Positions 1 through 8,640 of a stretch of DNA of 64,000 nt are shown piece after piece. Below the pieces are notes generated by a model, which saw only the letters and a program-made list of their open reading frames with translations, did no database searches and was not told the origin of the DNA. The stretch is taken from assembly GCA_963697455.1 (NCBI GenBank), contig CAVOOI010000014.1:124001-188000 (forward strand). The letters run 5' to 3'. The stretch comes from JAFEDN01 sp963697455. Its GTDB lineage: Bacteria; Pseudomonadota; Gammaproteobacteria; Coxiellales; Coxiellaceae. The stretch's first letter is position 1. The number at the start of each line of letters is the position of its first letter. A program made the translations under genes and the position numbers.

Positions 1-929
1 GTACGAATGATGTAGCCTTCCTGAATCAGGTAAGGTTCTAAAACGTCTTCTAAAGTGCCGCGATCTTCGCCTAGCGCTGCTGCGAGACTTTCAATGCCGG
101 TGGGGCCGCCTTGAAATTTTTCGATCAGGGTTTGCAGAAATTTGCGGTCCATCGCGTCAAAACCGAGTTTATCCACTTGCAGCATATCCAGAGCTTCTTT
201 AGCGATAATTGGTGAGATTTCGCCATTCGCTTTGACTTGCGCATAATCCCGCACCCGCCGTAATAAACGGTTAGCAATGCGCGGCGTTCCACGCGAGCGG
301 CGCGCAATTTCTTCTGCGCCAGCGCGGTCGATGATTAAATGCAAAATTTGCGCTGAACGTAACACGATTTGAGTCAGTTCTGCGGAATTATAAAACTCTA
401 AGCGCTGGATAATCCCAAACCGGTCTCGCAGGGGAGAGGTCAGCAATCCAGCGCGAGTGGTGGCGCCTACTAATGTAAACGGCGGTAAATCTAATTTAAT
501 GGATCTTGCCGCCGGGCCTTCGCCAATCATGATATCTAATTGATAATCTTCCATTGCTGGGTATAACACTTCTTCAATCAAAGGATTTAATCGATGGATT
601 TCGTCGATAAATAAAACGTCATGCGGTTCTAAATTAGTGAGCAGGGCCGCCAAATCGCCCGCTTTATCCAACACCGGGCCGGAGGTTTGTTTGAAACCGG
701 CGCCCATTTCATTGGCGATAATGTGCGCCAGCGTGGTTTTGCCTAATCCGGGAGGGCCAAAGATTAAGACGTGGTCTAAAGCTTCATGCCGATTCTTCGC
801 TGCCTGAATAAAAATTTCCATTTGCTGGCGCGCCATGGCCTGGCCGATATAATCTTGCAAACGCCGGGGACGAATTGAATTTTCGAGTTGCTTTTCTTCA
901 TTGTGTAATTGCCCGTCGATTAATCGCAT
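1..929 (-). CDS. ruvB: Holliday junction branch migration ATPase RuvB (3' end cut off by window)
   Basis: AAA+ motor of the RuvABC resolvasome; hexameric rings pump DNA through the RuvA-bound Holliday junction during recombinational repair. The start ATG is at 927-929 and the frame stays open to the window edge, giving about 309 of the usual ~340-350 residues. The N-terminus (MRLIDGQLHNEE then IRPRRLQDYIGQ) is family-typical. A Walker A stretch (FGPPGLGKTT) lies near residue 60 and a Walker B (LFIDEIHRL) near residue 105. The last visible residues, reading LIQEGYIIRT, match the winged-helix domain just before the usual RTPRGR tail. The start codon shares one base with the ruvA stop, so the pair is translationally coupled. 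Confidence 0.97.
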   Translation of the reverse strand, partial: MRLIDGQLHNEEKQLENSIRPRRLQDYIGQAMARQQMEIFIQAAKNRHEALDHVLIFGPPGLGKTTLAHIIANEMGAGFKQTSGPVLDKAGDLAALLTNLEPHDVLFIDEIHRLNPLIEEVLYPAMEDYQLDIMIGEGPAARSIKLDLPPFTLVGATTRAGLLTSPLRDRFGIIQRLEFYNSAELTQIVLRSAQILHLIIDRAGAEEIARRSRGTPRIANRLLRRVRDYAQVKANGEISPIIAKEALDMLQVDKLGFDAMDRKFLQTLIEKFQGGPTGIESLAAALGEDRGTLEDVLEPYLIQEGYIIR

Positions 930-1525
930 CAGCTATCCCTCACCACTTTATTTTGCAAGGCTAAGCGAATCAGCTCTTCGCTATTACGGCCAGAGTGTTG
1001 TACTTGTTTAATCGCCCGTTGCGCGTCATAAGGTTTATAACCTAACGCGGTCAGTGCGCTGACAGCATCCTGGACATAACGTTGTTCCGTAGAAAACGTG
1101 GCTATTTCAGCTGCTGCCATCCACTGCGCTAGAACATCGCGGGTTTCAATGATCAAACGTTCCGCAGTTTTTTTGCCCACGCCAGGGATATGGACCAGGC
1201 GGGAGATGTCGTTTTCTTGCACGCATTGGATAAACTCACTAGTGTTAATTCCTGATAAAATACTTAATGCCAATTTTGGCCCAATCCCGTTGACCTTAAT
1301 CAAGGCGCGAAATAAATCACGTTCTTGAGATTGCGCAAAACCATACAGTAAATGCGCATCTTCACGCACCACTAAATGAGTTAATAAAACAGCCGGTTGT
1401 TGTAAATCCGGCAAATGATAAAAAGTACTCATAGGCGCATGCACTTCATAACCCACACCCCCGACCTCAATGATGAGTAAAGGCGGTTGCTTACTGACGA
1501 TGATGCCCCGTAAAAAACCAATCAT
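929..1525 (-). CDS. ruvA: Holliday junction DNA-binding protein RuvA
   Basis: Tetrameric protein that binds the four-way junction, holds it square-planar and loads RuvB. At 198 aa it is within the normal range. Visible features are the N-terminal OB-fold (MIGFLRGIIVSKQP...GVGYEVHAP), tandem helix-hairpin-helix motifs (VNGIGPKLALSIL and IPGVGKKTAERLI) around residues 75-125, and a C-terminal RuvB-binding domain after a flexible linker (ALTALGYKPYDAQRAI). The ATG at 1523-1525 overlaps the ruvC stop by four bases (ATGA) and the stop overlaps the ruvB start by one base, so ruvC-ruvA-ruvB is a tightly coupled operon. Confidence 0.98.
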   Translation of the reverse strand: MIGFLRGIIVSKQPPLLIIEVGGVGYEVHAPMSTFYHLPDLQQPAVLLTHLVVREDAHLLYGFAQSQERDLFRALIKVNGIGPKLALSILSGINTSEFIQCVQENDISRLVHIPGVGKKTAERLIIETRDVLAQWMAAAEIATFSTEQRYVQDAVSALTALGYKPYDAQRAIKQVQHSGRNSEELIRLALQNKVVRDS

Positions 1526-2034
1526 GAGGTTTGCTCCTGGATTGCTTTGGATATTTTAAGAGAAAATTGCCGGTGATAACAATGGCACAGCGCAATTGCC
1601 AGTGCATCCGCGGCATCTGCCTGCGGAGATTCTTGCATTTTTAATAAAGCTTTTATCATATGTTGAACTTGAGTTTTAGCTGCTGCCCCATATCCTACTA
1701 CAGATTGTTTAATCTTGCGCGGGCTATATTCCGCTACGGGTAAAGCATATTCTCCGGCGGCAACCAATGCTGCGCCGCGGGCCTGGCCTAATTTTAACGC
1801 GCTCTGGGGATTTTGATTGATAAACACTTGTTCGATAGCGGCTTCATGCGGTTGATAGGTGCGAATGATCTCGGCTACTTTTTGATAGATATTTAATAAT
1901 CGCTGACTGATATCTTTTTCGCGGGCAGGAATATGGCCATGAGCGATACAAATAAATTGCGACGAGCTTTTAATCTCGATAATCCCATATCCAGTACTGA
2001 TTGAGCCTGGGTCAATTCCTAAAATTCGAATCAT
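1522..2034 (-). CDS. ruvC: Holliday junction resolvase RuvC
   Basis: Dimeric RNase H-fold endonuclease that makes the paired nicks resolving Holliday junctions. At 170 aa it is normal length. The four catalytic carboxylates are where they should be: Asp8 (ILGIDPG), Glu68 (AAIEQVF), Asp140 and Asp143 (QADAADALA). First gene of the ruvCAB operon. In many gammaproteobacteria yebC lies directly upstream; here yebC is about 4 kb away at 5995-6711, with three unrelated loci in between. No strong promoter was identified in 2035-2296 on this strand. Confidence 0.97.
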   Translation of the reverse strand: MIRILGIDPGSISTGYGIIEIKSSSQFICIAHGHIPAREKDISQRLLNIYQKVAEIIRTYQPHEAAIEQVFINQNPQSALKLGQARGAALVAAGEYALPVAEYSPRKIKQSVVGYGAAAKTQVQHMIKALLKMQESPQADAADALAIALCHCYHRQFSLKISKAIQEQTS

Positions 2035-2221
2035 CTTTAATTATTATCCTAAGCAATCTCTATGAATTTGTCGCAGGAAGAAAGAATACCGCATTCAGCG
2101 AGTCAAGCATAGCAGCTCTTCTATTATGATTCTGGGCGTGGCTTATAAGTCTTTGAATAATAAATAAAATTCGACCTCATAGCTTTACCCAAAGCCCATG
2201 AGAATTTCCGACCAAAAATGC

Positions 2222-2249
2222 TTGCAAAAAATGTTAAATAGTGTATAAT
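2222..2249 (+). promoter_or_regulatory. Sigma-70 promoter of the outer-membrane protein gene
   Basis: A -35 box TTGCAA (2222-2227), a 16-bp spacer and a perfect -10 box TATAAT (2244-2249). It ends 47 bases before the ATG at 2297. A Shine-Dalgarno AGAGG at 2285-2289 sits seven bases before that ATG. Confidence 0.75.
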
Positions 2250-2296
2250 AAATGCAATTAATATAGAGAATATTAACACAGAGAAGAGGTAAGAAA

Positions 2297-2974
2297 ATGA
2301 AATTAAATACTCAATTAGTTTTCCTGGGGGCTGCTGTAATATTGACCACTTCTGCTTTTGCTGATACCACTACGGTTCCTAAAAATAGCGTATACCTTTC
2401 AGGTGACATTGGATATGGTAATTTATCAACCCCAAATGACTATCCTGTAGACCCAAACAGTGACTTTATAACCGGCACTTCTTACAGCACCCACAGTGTT
2501 ACGAGTGGTGTGAATTTAGGGTTTAACCATGCTATAACTAACCATATTTTGGTTGGTGGCGAAGTTGGATGGAATTATGATGGTAAAGCTAAATATACAA
2601 CGGATTTTGGTGATATATCCCAAACCCTCACCATCAATTCTTATGATATTCATGCTTTGGCGACCAGTACTTATTTGTTTAGTAATGGCCTGAATCTGTT
2701 TGGTAAGGCTGGCGCAGCTAGAGTTTATCAAAAAGGTGTCTGGTCCGCTACGGGCTGGTATGATCAATATGTCGATACAACTCAATATCATCCGATGTTA
2801 GCTGTTGGCGCTGGTTATCAAATTAAAATGATCAATACATTTGTCCAGTATAGTCATATTTTTGGTCAAAATGCCCACGATTTAACCGATGTATTTAATT
2901 CGCAAGGTGAATTTACAACTACTGTAGCAGTCGACACTATTAAACTAGGTGTTGCGGTTAGTCTCGCTATATAA
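2297..2974 (+). CDS. Outer-membrane beta-barrel protein (opacity/OmpA-like barrel)
   Basis: Predicted exported 225-aa porin-like barrel. A signal peptide is clear: MKLNTQLVFLGAAVILTT, cleaved after SAFA near residue 22. The mature part alternates polar and aromatic residues with Gly-rich turns (YLSGDIGYGN, GVNLGFNHAI, ILVGGEVGWNYDG, LFGKAGAARV, PMLAVGAGYQI), as in eight-stranded OmpA/OprF-type barrels. It lacks the usual C-terminal Phe and ends VSLAI. Strong promoter and SD are present. It resembles the outer-membrane protein at 24594-25184 in size and style. Exact ligand or function unknown. Confidence 0.8.
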   Translation: MKLNTQLVFLGAAVILTTSAFADTTTVPKNSVYLSGDIGYGNLSTPNDYPVDPNSDFITGTSYSTHSVTSGVNLGFNHAITNHILVGGEVGWNYDGKAKYTTDFGDISQTLTINSYDIHALATSTYLFSNGLNLFGKAGAARVYQKGVWSATGWYDQYVDTTQYHPMLAVGAGYQIKMINTFVQYSHIFGQNAHDLTDVFNSQGEFTTTVAVDTIKLGVAVSLAI

Positions 2975-2984
2975 CATTTGTATC

Positions 2985-3035
2985 GAAACTTTCGAGTCGG
3001 TCGGCGTTGGTATAAACTTGTTGGACGTTGTCTAA
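2985..3035 (-). repeat. Duplicated 3' end of yebC (copy A of a 51-bp direct repeat)
   Basis: 47 of 51 bases match 5983-6033, which is the true 3' end of yebC, in the same orientation. On the minus strand the copy still reads LDNVQQVYTNAD, against LDDVQQVYTNAD in YebC, but the stop codon has become CGA. The two copies bracket 3 kb of unrelated genes. This looks like the scar of an insertion or duplication at the yebC 3' end. Confidence 0.85.
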
Positions 3036-3074
3036 TTGGATTTGTCATTCCAGCCTTCGCTGGTCTGTTCTGGA

Positions 3075-3782
3075 TTATTGTAGTTTTTTTTCAAAATGTT
3101 GATAATCTTGCCGGCCTTCTAAAGCGCCACCCCAGATCCAACCCCGTTTAATAAAAGCTTGATAAACTTTATCGCCTTGCACGATCATACCTGGAACAGG
3201 CTTGGTGCGGTCCAAGTAATTTTTCCCGCCTAGCGGTAGTACCAGATCGCCTTTGACATAAGGATTAATTAAAGGATTAATATCGATGGCATAGCCATAA
3301 CTATGTAATGAATACTGATCGGGATAAGTCGTATTGGCACGGCAATTGAATGCCGAAGTGTTATTAGCAGTCATGGACAAATTATCATCCCCTGCAAACG
3401 TATCCATAGGCTCCATACGTTCAATAGGAAATCGCTGCGTATACAATTCACGAAAAATATTAACCACCTCGGCGGCTAATTGCTTATTGACGATTAAAGT
3501 TCCCGTATGCGTTTTATGATCAAACCCCCAATAAGACAGGGTTAAATCCGCCAAATCCGCCAGTGGAACAGGGCAGCCTGAGCGCCAGGTATATTGGGTC
3601 ATCAATTTTTGAGTGGCCGACGAAATTGCCGAAATTCTATATTGGAAATTATGTGATAACTGATTTTGGTCCATAGCGAAAACCGGAGTAGTATCTATTG
3701 CGATCAGTGATATTGAAAACAACACTGCACAGCAAGAGTAAAAATAACCAATCCTATTGCAGATACTAGTGAATCTATCCAT
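3075..3782 (-). CDS. Periplasmic M15-family peptidase (D-Ala-D-Ala carboxypeptidase/endopeptidase-like)
   Basis: 235-aa peptidoglycan peptidase of the M15 (VanY/Ply) type, a zinc enzyme trimming the peptide stems of the cell wall. An N-terminal hydrophobic stretch (YFYSCCAVLFSISLIAI) ending TPVFA before MDQ is a signal peptide. The metal motif SLHSYGYAIDINP near residue 170 is the SxHxxGxAxD signature. The C-terminal GWIWGG...DYQHFE supplies the last zinc histidine. It lies inside the block that separates yebC from ruvC, with no operon partner. Substrate bond (D,D or L,D) cannot be decided from sequence alone. Confidence 0.85.
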   Translation of the reverse strand: MDRFTSICNRIGYFYSCCAVLFSISLIAIDTTPVFAMDQNQLSHNFQYRISAISSATQKLMTQYTWRSGCPVPLADLADLTLSYWGFDHKTHTGTLIVNKQLAAEVVNIFRELYTQRFPIERMEPMDTFAGDDNLSMTANNTSAFNCRANTTYPDQYSLHSYGYAIDINPLINPYVKGDLVLPLGGKNYLDRTKPVPGMIVQGDKVYQAFIKRGWIWGGALEGRQDYQHFEKKLQ

Positions 3783-3910
3783 GTTTTCATGGTAGCACTA
3801 ACACCCAGCCCTTGTAAATATTTAAACTTCATTGACTTTATGTTTGAGATAGTAAATAATTTTTAGAAATTGTTATTTTATTATAAGCGGCATTATAAGG
3901 AGCATTAATT

Positions 3911-4282
3911 ATGAAAGGGGAAATCACCAGCACCAACCTCGAAATACTGAAAGAATTTTCTGGCTTGCCTTTTCAAGGGGTATTCGATGAAGAGTACCGA
4001 CTTAGCGCGATTCTTATCGTCAGTTCAGAGCCGGAGAAAACCTTAAAATTATTAAAATTACGTCTACTCTTAAATTTTACCCACTTGAAATTGTTAACTA
4101 AAACAGTCTCCAATTTAAAGCCTGATGAAAATAAGCATTTAATTAAATATGTAATTCCTAACATCAACGTGTCTGAAAACCTAAATTTATTTAACCAAGA
4201 CGATATCATTTGCGAAGAGGAAAAAAGCCTGGAATTAAAAAAAATATCCGATGCAAAAATCGATTTCCCCATTCCGACCTGA
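3911..4282 (+). CDS. 5' part of an effector-like gene, separated from the rest by a frameshift
   Basis: 123-residue frame starting at ATG 3911, twelve bases after a moderate SD (AAGGAG at 3897-3902). It begins MKGEITSTNLEILKEFSG; no known domain is recognised. At an A8 run (4237-4244) the coding signal passes to the -1 frame, which continues to 5898 as an AT-rich helical protein. The downstream frame has no ATG of its own near its beginning, only a TTG at 4210, so the two are best read as one ~660-aa gene. The run contains A-AAA-AAA in the zero frame, a known type of -1 slippery heptamer, so indel and programmed slippage are both possible. Confidence 0.55.
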   Translation: MKGEITSTNLEILKEFSGLPFQGVFDEEYRLSAILIVSSEPEKTLKLLKLRLLLNFTHLKLLTKTVSNLKPDENKHLIKYVIPNINVSENLNLFNQDDIICEEEKSLELKKISDAKIDFPIPT

Positions 4283-5898
4283 TTTTTTCTTTAAGAAAAA
4301 AATTTAGCCAACGTGATCGACTTCTTAATAAACATTATCAGCAATTTTATCAAGAAGCAAAGCACTATATTGAAGCCCTGGCTTTAAATTACCAAAGCAT
4401 AAAAACGTTATTGGAAGATAACCTATCGATTGAGCTATCTCTAAAAAATTTTGTTGAAAACATTAATAGGTTTTTGATAGTTTATCATAATTTGAAATTT
4501 GTAGATTTTATTTCCATTAAAAATCAACAAGATTCTGCTTCGATTTTAAATGAATTCTTAACAATCGTTTTTGATCTATATGGATTTTTGTATTTATGTC
4601 AGCTTCTTAGCAAAAATCAAAATAAATGCTCCACGTATTTTTTTTATTATTGCAGTAGTTCTAGTTTATTATTCAGGCATTTTGCTGTATTTTCAGAAGA
4701 GATATTAAATGAACTTACTCTAGACAATCTGTTATGGAAAAACGAATTATTTATAATATTGCTAGCCAATTTTTTTATTCGAGAAAATAATTTGCCCAAA
4801 CCCATCCAGGATTTAGAAGCTGCTGACATCAATTTTTTTGAAAAGATAATGCTTTATGGCAAAGCAATCGAAAGCACAGAAGAAAAATTAATAGCAACTC
4901 CTTTGAAAGACCTTCTAGTAGAATGCAGCTTAATTTGTTTTGTATGGGGAGCCCAATATTTATCTGCTTTAAAAGTGTATGATAGCAATATTGCTCCTAA
5001 TGACTTTAAAGGTAAAAAAATTACTAAAAAAATCTTAATGTTACAAAAATTAATGAAAAATCACTCCGTTTTTATTTTTTTATTCAATTGTCTTTTAACC
5101 TATAAAATTGTGCCAATATCCACAGTGAAGGATCGAGCGAAAATGATTATATCTTTTTTAAAATCTTTAGAACCGCATTGGAATCAAATGATTCTTGTCA
5201 AAAAATTATCAAGCGAGCATGGTATGAGCGATGTTTTCAAGCAAAGCTCTAGAGCAGTAGTCGATAAAGTTTTATTTGATTTAGATAACGTGATCAGAAA
5301 GATTGATGCAAGTGCAAATATTCCCAAGAAAATAAAAAAACCCAAAAAACCCAATCCTATGCAATCCACGCAACCTCCCATAGAAACAAAGCAGCTACCC
5401 ATTCCCATACCCGCTCCAGTATATTATCAAGCCCCAGCCATGGGACTAATTCCTCCACCCAGTATGACAAGTTCCACGGGAAAACCAAAGTCCGAAATTA
5501 CTTTCCAAAAAACTATTAAAATACAGGATGAGAAGCTTGAATCGAAACCAAAGAAGCAAAAACCCTCTGCAAAAATATATGAATTATCCAGCGATTTTAA
5601 ACATACCTTTAAGGCGATGATTACAAAGCATTTACAAGAGACGCTCCCCCACAGCTTCGTCTTATTCGTTATTACTACTCTGAAGAAAGGTTTCATCGGT
5701 ATTAAACCAGATGAAGTTCAGCTGATAGACCAAACGGATAGAGCCAAGTATAAACTCCCTACCAATTATACTCATAAAGTCAGTCACTTAGTTAAAGAAA
5801 AAAAATATACAGGATTAATTTTTAGTGTTTTTGCACATTCTGGAACGCAACAAAAACAAGCTTGTTTAATTTTTGATAAAAGTTTTCCCAGCTTATAA
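4210..5898 (+). CDS. Large AT-rich hypothetical protein, 3' part of the frame-shifted gene (effector-like)
   Basis: Frame open for 562 codons from a TTG; probably the continuation of 3911-4282. Residues 30-380 are predicted all-helical and Leu/Lys/Asn-rich. A Lys/Pro-rich linker follows (KKIKKPKKPNPM, then PPIETKQLPIPIPAP), about residues 375-455. A compact C-terminal domain of ~105 residues starts at YELSSDFKHTFKAM. I recognise no family. A helical body, basic low-complexity linker and small C-terminal domain also occur in the gene at 17220-21233. It sits in the insert between yebC and ruvC. A secreted-effector role is inference only. Confidence 0.6.
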   Translation: MRRGKKPGIKKNIRCKNRFPHSDLIFSLRKKFSQRDRLLNKHYQQFYQEAKHYIEALALNYQSIKTLLEDNLSIELSLKNFVENINRFLIVYHNLKFVDFISIKNQQDSASILNEFLTIVFDLYGFLYLCQLLSKNQNKCSTYFFYYCSSSSLLFRHFAVFSEEILNELTLDNLLWKNELFIILLANFFIRENNLPKPIQDLEAADINFFEKIMLYGKAIESTEEKLIATPLKDLLVECSLICFVWGAQYLSALKVYDSNIAPNDFKGKKITKKILMLQKLMKNHSVFIFLFNCLLTYKIVPISTVKDRAKMIISFLKSLEPHWNQMILVKKLSSEHGMSDVFKQSSRAVVDKVLFDLDNVIRKIDASANIPKKIKKPKKPNPMQSTQPPIETKQLPIPIPAPVYYQAPAMGLIPPPSMTSSTGKPKSEITFQKTIKIQDEKLESKPKKQKPSAKIYELSSDFKHTFKAMITKHLQETLPHSFVLFVITTLKKGFIGIKPDEVQLIDQTDRAKYKLPTNYTHKVSHLVKEKKYTGLIFSVFAHSGTQQKQACLIFDKSFPSL

Positions 5899-5982
5899 GT
5901 GTCAAAATTTTTAGTCTACCACGACTTTTATGCAAGAGTAGTTCCAGCTCTCCTTCGCTGAGGTAACGACTGATAGGTGCGC

Positions 5983-6033
5983 GAGACTTTCGAATCAGTC
6001 GGCGTTGGTATAAACTTGTTGGACGTCGTCTAA
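5983..6033 (-). repeat. 3' end of yebC, copy B of the 51-bp direct repeat
   Basis: The authentic end of yebC (stop codon 5995-5997) plus 12 bases beyond it. It is repeated at 2985-3035 with four mismatches. Both lie on the same strand, 2998 bp apart. Confidence 0.85.
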
Positions 6034-6711
6034 GTCTTCGAGCATATCGGTGAGCGTGATTAAATTCTCAGATTGTTCTGAATTAAGCGCGGTTTTGGTG
6101 TTGGCGAGCCAGGTGATCTCAGCGTATGGGGTTTCTAAACCAGCGGCATTTAGAGCTGTTTTTACTGGAGTAAATTGTTCGGGAGCGGTGATCACGTCAA
6201 TGGAATCATCGTCATTATGAACTATGTCATCGGCGCCCGCGTCCAGCGCAATTTCTAAAATTTTTTCTTCATTGCTACCTGGTGGAAAACTTAAAATACC
6301 TGCTTGCTGGAACAGGTAAGCCACTGAACCGGTAGTGCCTAAATTACCACCGGATTTAGTGAAAGCATGCCGCACCTCACCCACGGTGCGATTTTTATTG
6401 TCGGTTAAGCAATCGACAATCACTGCCACGCCATACGGGCCATAACCTTCATAACGAATTTCAAACATTTGTTCGCCATCGCCATCGCCGCTGCCGCGTT
6501 TAATAGCGCGAGTGACGGTGTCTTTGGTCATATTGTTCGCGAGCGCTTTGTCGATAGCGGTGCGTAAACGCGGATTAGAATCAGGATCAGGGCCGCTTTG
6601 ACGAGCCGCGGTAGTAATTTCGCGAATTAATTTGGTAAAGATCTTTCCGCGTTTAGCATCTTGCCCGGCTTTACGGTGCATTATATTCTTAAACTGACTA
6701 TGTCCTGCCAT
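5995..6711 (-). CDS. yebC: YebC/TACO1-family translation/transcription regulator
   Basis: 238 aa, normal length. YebC proteins are cytosolic factors described both as DNA-binding regulators and as ribosome-associated factors easing translation of difficult motifs. The N-terminus MAGHSQFKNIMHRKAGQDAK and the segments NPRLRTAIDKALANNMTKDT and YEGYGPYGVAVIVDCLTDN are diagnostic. It lies downstream of aspS on the same strand, separated by a palindromic repeat (6737-6853). Its usual partner operon ruvCAB now begins 4 kb away. The final 39 bp are duplicated at 2997-3035. Confidence 0.96.
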   Translation of the reverse strand: MAGHSQFKNIMHRKAGQDAKRGKIFTKLIREITTAARQSGPDPDSNPRLRTAIDKALANNMTKDTVTRAIKRGSGDGDGEQMFEIRYEGYGPYGVAVIVDCLTDNKNRTVGEVRHAFTKSGGNLGTTGSVAYLFQQAGILSFPPGSNEEKILEIALDAGADDIVHNDDDSIDVITAPEQFTPVKTALNAAGLETPYAEITWLANTKTALNSEQSENLITLTDMLEDLDDVQQVYTNAD

Positions 6712-6736
6712 TTTAACCTCTCTGCTTGTGGATAGG

Positions 6737-6853
6737 AACGTCCACTTTTACCTCAGGTTGAACGAAAAAATGCCCTCAAAATGCTCACATACTGCGTGTA
6801 TGCTCCGCTTTTTCGGTCATTTTTTCGTTCAACCTGAGGTAAAATTGAACGTT
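6737..6853. repeat. Palindromic dispersed repeat, copy 1 (117 bp, MITE/REP-like)
   Basis: 36-bp terminal arms (6737-6772 and 6818-6853) pair as inverted repeats with two mismatches around a 45-bp centre. A second copy, similar in arms and in centre (AATGCTCACATAC...GTATGCTCCGCTT), lies at 40579-40694. The two copies differ at two neighbouring arm positions (TTTTACC versus TTTTGGC), and the opposite arm carries the compensating change in each copy, so pairing is preserved. It sits between yebC and aspS and could fold in RNA as a processing or termination hairpin. No transposase is present. Confidence 0.88.
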
Positions 6854-6879
6854 CTCCGTGTGCCTTATGATAGGAACAA

Positions 6880-8640
6880 TCACGGATGATGAATTTTGGC
6901 GAGTTTAATATTTAACTCTTTAAATTGTAATTCGGAAAGGGGCGACGGCGCATTCGTTAATGGGCAAGTGGCGGTTTGGGTTTTAGGGAATGCAATCACT
7001 TCGCGAATGGAAACGGAGTTAGTCATTAACATTACCAATCGGTCTAAACCCATGGCGAATCCGCCATGGGGAGGACAACCGAATTGCAGCGCTGTTAACA
7101 AATGACCGAATTTAGCTTGCGCATCTTCAGGAGTGATATTCAAAATATCAAACACGGTGCGTTGTAATTCATTGCTGTGAATTCGAATTGAGCCTCCGCC
7201 TAATTCTATGCCGTTTAATACCACATCATAAGCGCGCGCCAGCGCTTTCCCTGGATTTGTCAACAATTTTTCTGTATTCAATTCTTTTGGCGAAGTAAAA
7301 GGATGATGAACGGCTTGCCAATGACCTGAGTCGCCTTTTTCAAACATAGGAAAATCAACTACCCACAGTGGCCGCCAACCATCTTGAATTAAGCCTAAAT
7401 CATTGCCGATTTTAATTCGCAAAGCGCCCAGCGAACTGCAGACTACATCAAATCGGTCGGCTCCGAAGAAAATAATATCATTAGTTTGTGCATGACAGCG
7501 TTGGAGAATTTCCCGGCAAATTTCTTCCGGCAAAAATTTTAAGATCGGCGATTGCAGCCCATTCATGCCGGCGGATAAATCATTGACTTTAATATAAGCC
7601 AGACCTTTAGCGCTATGATTGGCCATCAAGAATTGCGTATAGTCGTCGATTTCTTTGCGTGATAACAACGCTCCGTCTGGAATGCGTAAAGCAGCAACAC
7701 GTCCATCGGGATCTCTAGCCGCTTCACGAAATACTTTGAATTCAACTTCGCGCAATATATCGGTAAGTTCGGTTAACTCTAGAGGTATGCGCAGATCCGG
7801 TTTGTCGACTCCGAAACGCAGCATTGCTTCTTGATAAGTTAATCGCGGAAAGGGGTTGGGGAAATCCACGTCTAGCACGGATTTAAATAGACCTCGCAAT
7901 AAATTTTCAATTAATTGTTGAACATCCTGTTCCTCAATGAAAGACATTTCCAAATCTAACTGAGTAAATTCAGGTTGCCGGTCAGCGCGTAAATCTTCGT
8001 CACGAAAACAACGGACAATTTGATAATATCTTTCCATTCCCGCAACCATTAATAACTGTTTAAAGATTTGCGGTGATTGGGCTAATGCAAAAAATTTTCC
8101 CGGCTGAGTGCGGCTGGGCACAACATAGTCGCGTGAGCCTTCCGGGGTAGTTTTGGTCATCATCGGGGTTTCAATGTCTAGAAATCCGTTTTGGTTCATG
8201 AATTCACGGATGTGCTGCATAATTAGATGGCGGGTTTTGATTTTTTTGGCCATTTCTGGACGGCGCAAATCGAGATAACGATAACGCAGACGCACTTCTT
8301 CACCGACTTCTTGATATTCGTCGATATTAAAGGGTAATGGATTGGCGCTATTAAAAATATTAATTTCGCTGGCGTCGATTTCAACTTCACCCGAAGCTAA
8401 TTGTGGATTGACCGTGCCTTGCGGGCGTTGGCGTACAGTACCGATAACTTGTACCGCATATTCATTCCGTAATGATTGCGCTAATTGCGGGGCGCAAACG
8501 ATTTGCACGATACCGGCGCCGTCGCGCAAATCCAAAAATACCAGTCCGCCATGATCGCGGCGGCGATGGATCCATCCACAGAGTTTGACGGTTTGGCCGA
8601 TTAATGAAGCATTAATTTGTTGACAAAAGTGACTGCGCAT
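6880..8640 (-). CDS. aspS: Aspartate--tRNA ligase
   Basis: 586-aa class IIb aminoacyl-tRNA synthetase charging tRNA-Asp. N-terminal OB-fold anticodon-binding domain (VKLCGWIHRRRDHGGLVFLD) about residues 1-105. The catalytic core carries motif 2 (FRDEDLRADRQPEFTQLD, about residue 215) and motif 3 (GFAMGLDRLVMLM, about residue 530). The bacterial GAD insertion (about residues 290-415) is present, so this is the bacterial type. The start ATG at 8638-8640 lies 29 bases inside the end of the upstream membrane-protein gene, indicating coupling in an fmdB-DUF502-membrane protein-aspS operon. Confidence 0.98.
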   Translation of the reverse strand: MRSHFCQQINASLIGQTVKLCGWIHRRRDHGGLVFLDLRDGAGIVQIVCAPQLAQSLRNEYAVQVIGTVRQRPQGTVNPQLASGEVEIDASEINIFNSANPLPFNIDEYQEVGEEVRLRYRYLDLRRPEMAKKIKTRHLIMQHIREFMNQNGFLDIETPMMTKTTPEGSRDYVVPSRTQPGKFFALAQSPQIFKQLLMVAGMERYYQIVRCFRDEDLRADRQPEFTQLDLEMSFIEEQDVQQLIENLLRGLFKSVLDVDFPNPFPRLTYQEAMLRFGVDKPDLRIPLELTELTDILREVEFKVFREAARDPDGRVAALRIPDGALLSRKEIDDYTQFLMANHSAKGLAYIKVNDLSAGMNGLQSPILKFLPEEICREILQRCHAQTNDIIFFGADRFDVVCSSLGALRIKIGNDLGLIQDGWRPLWVVDFPMFEKGDSGHWQAVHHPFTSPKELNTEKLLTNPGKALARAYDVVLNGIELGGGSIRIHSNELQRTVFDILNITPEDAQAKFGHLLTALQFGCPPHGGFAMGLDRLVMLMTNSVSIREVIAFPKTQTATCPLTNAPSPLSELQFKELNIKLAKIHHP

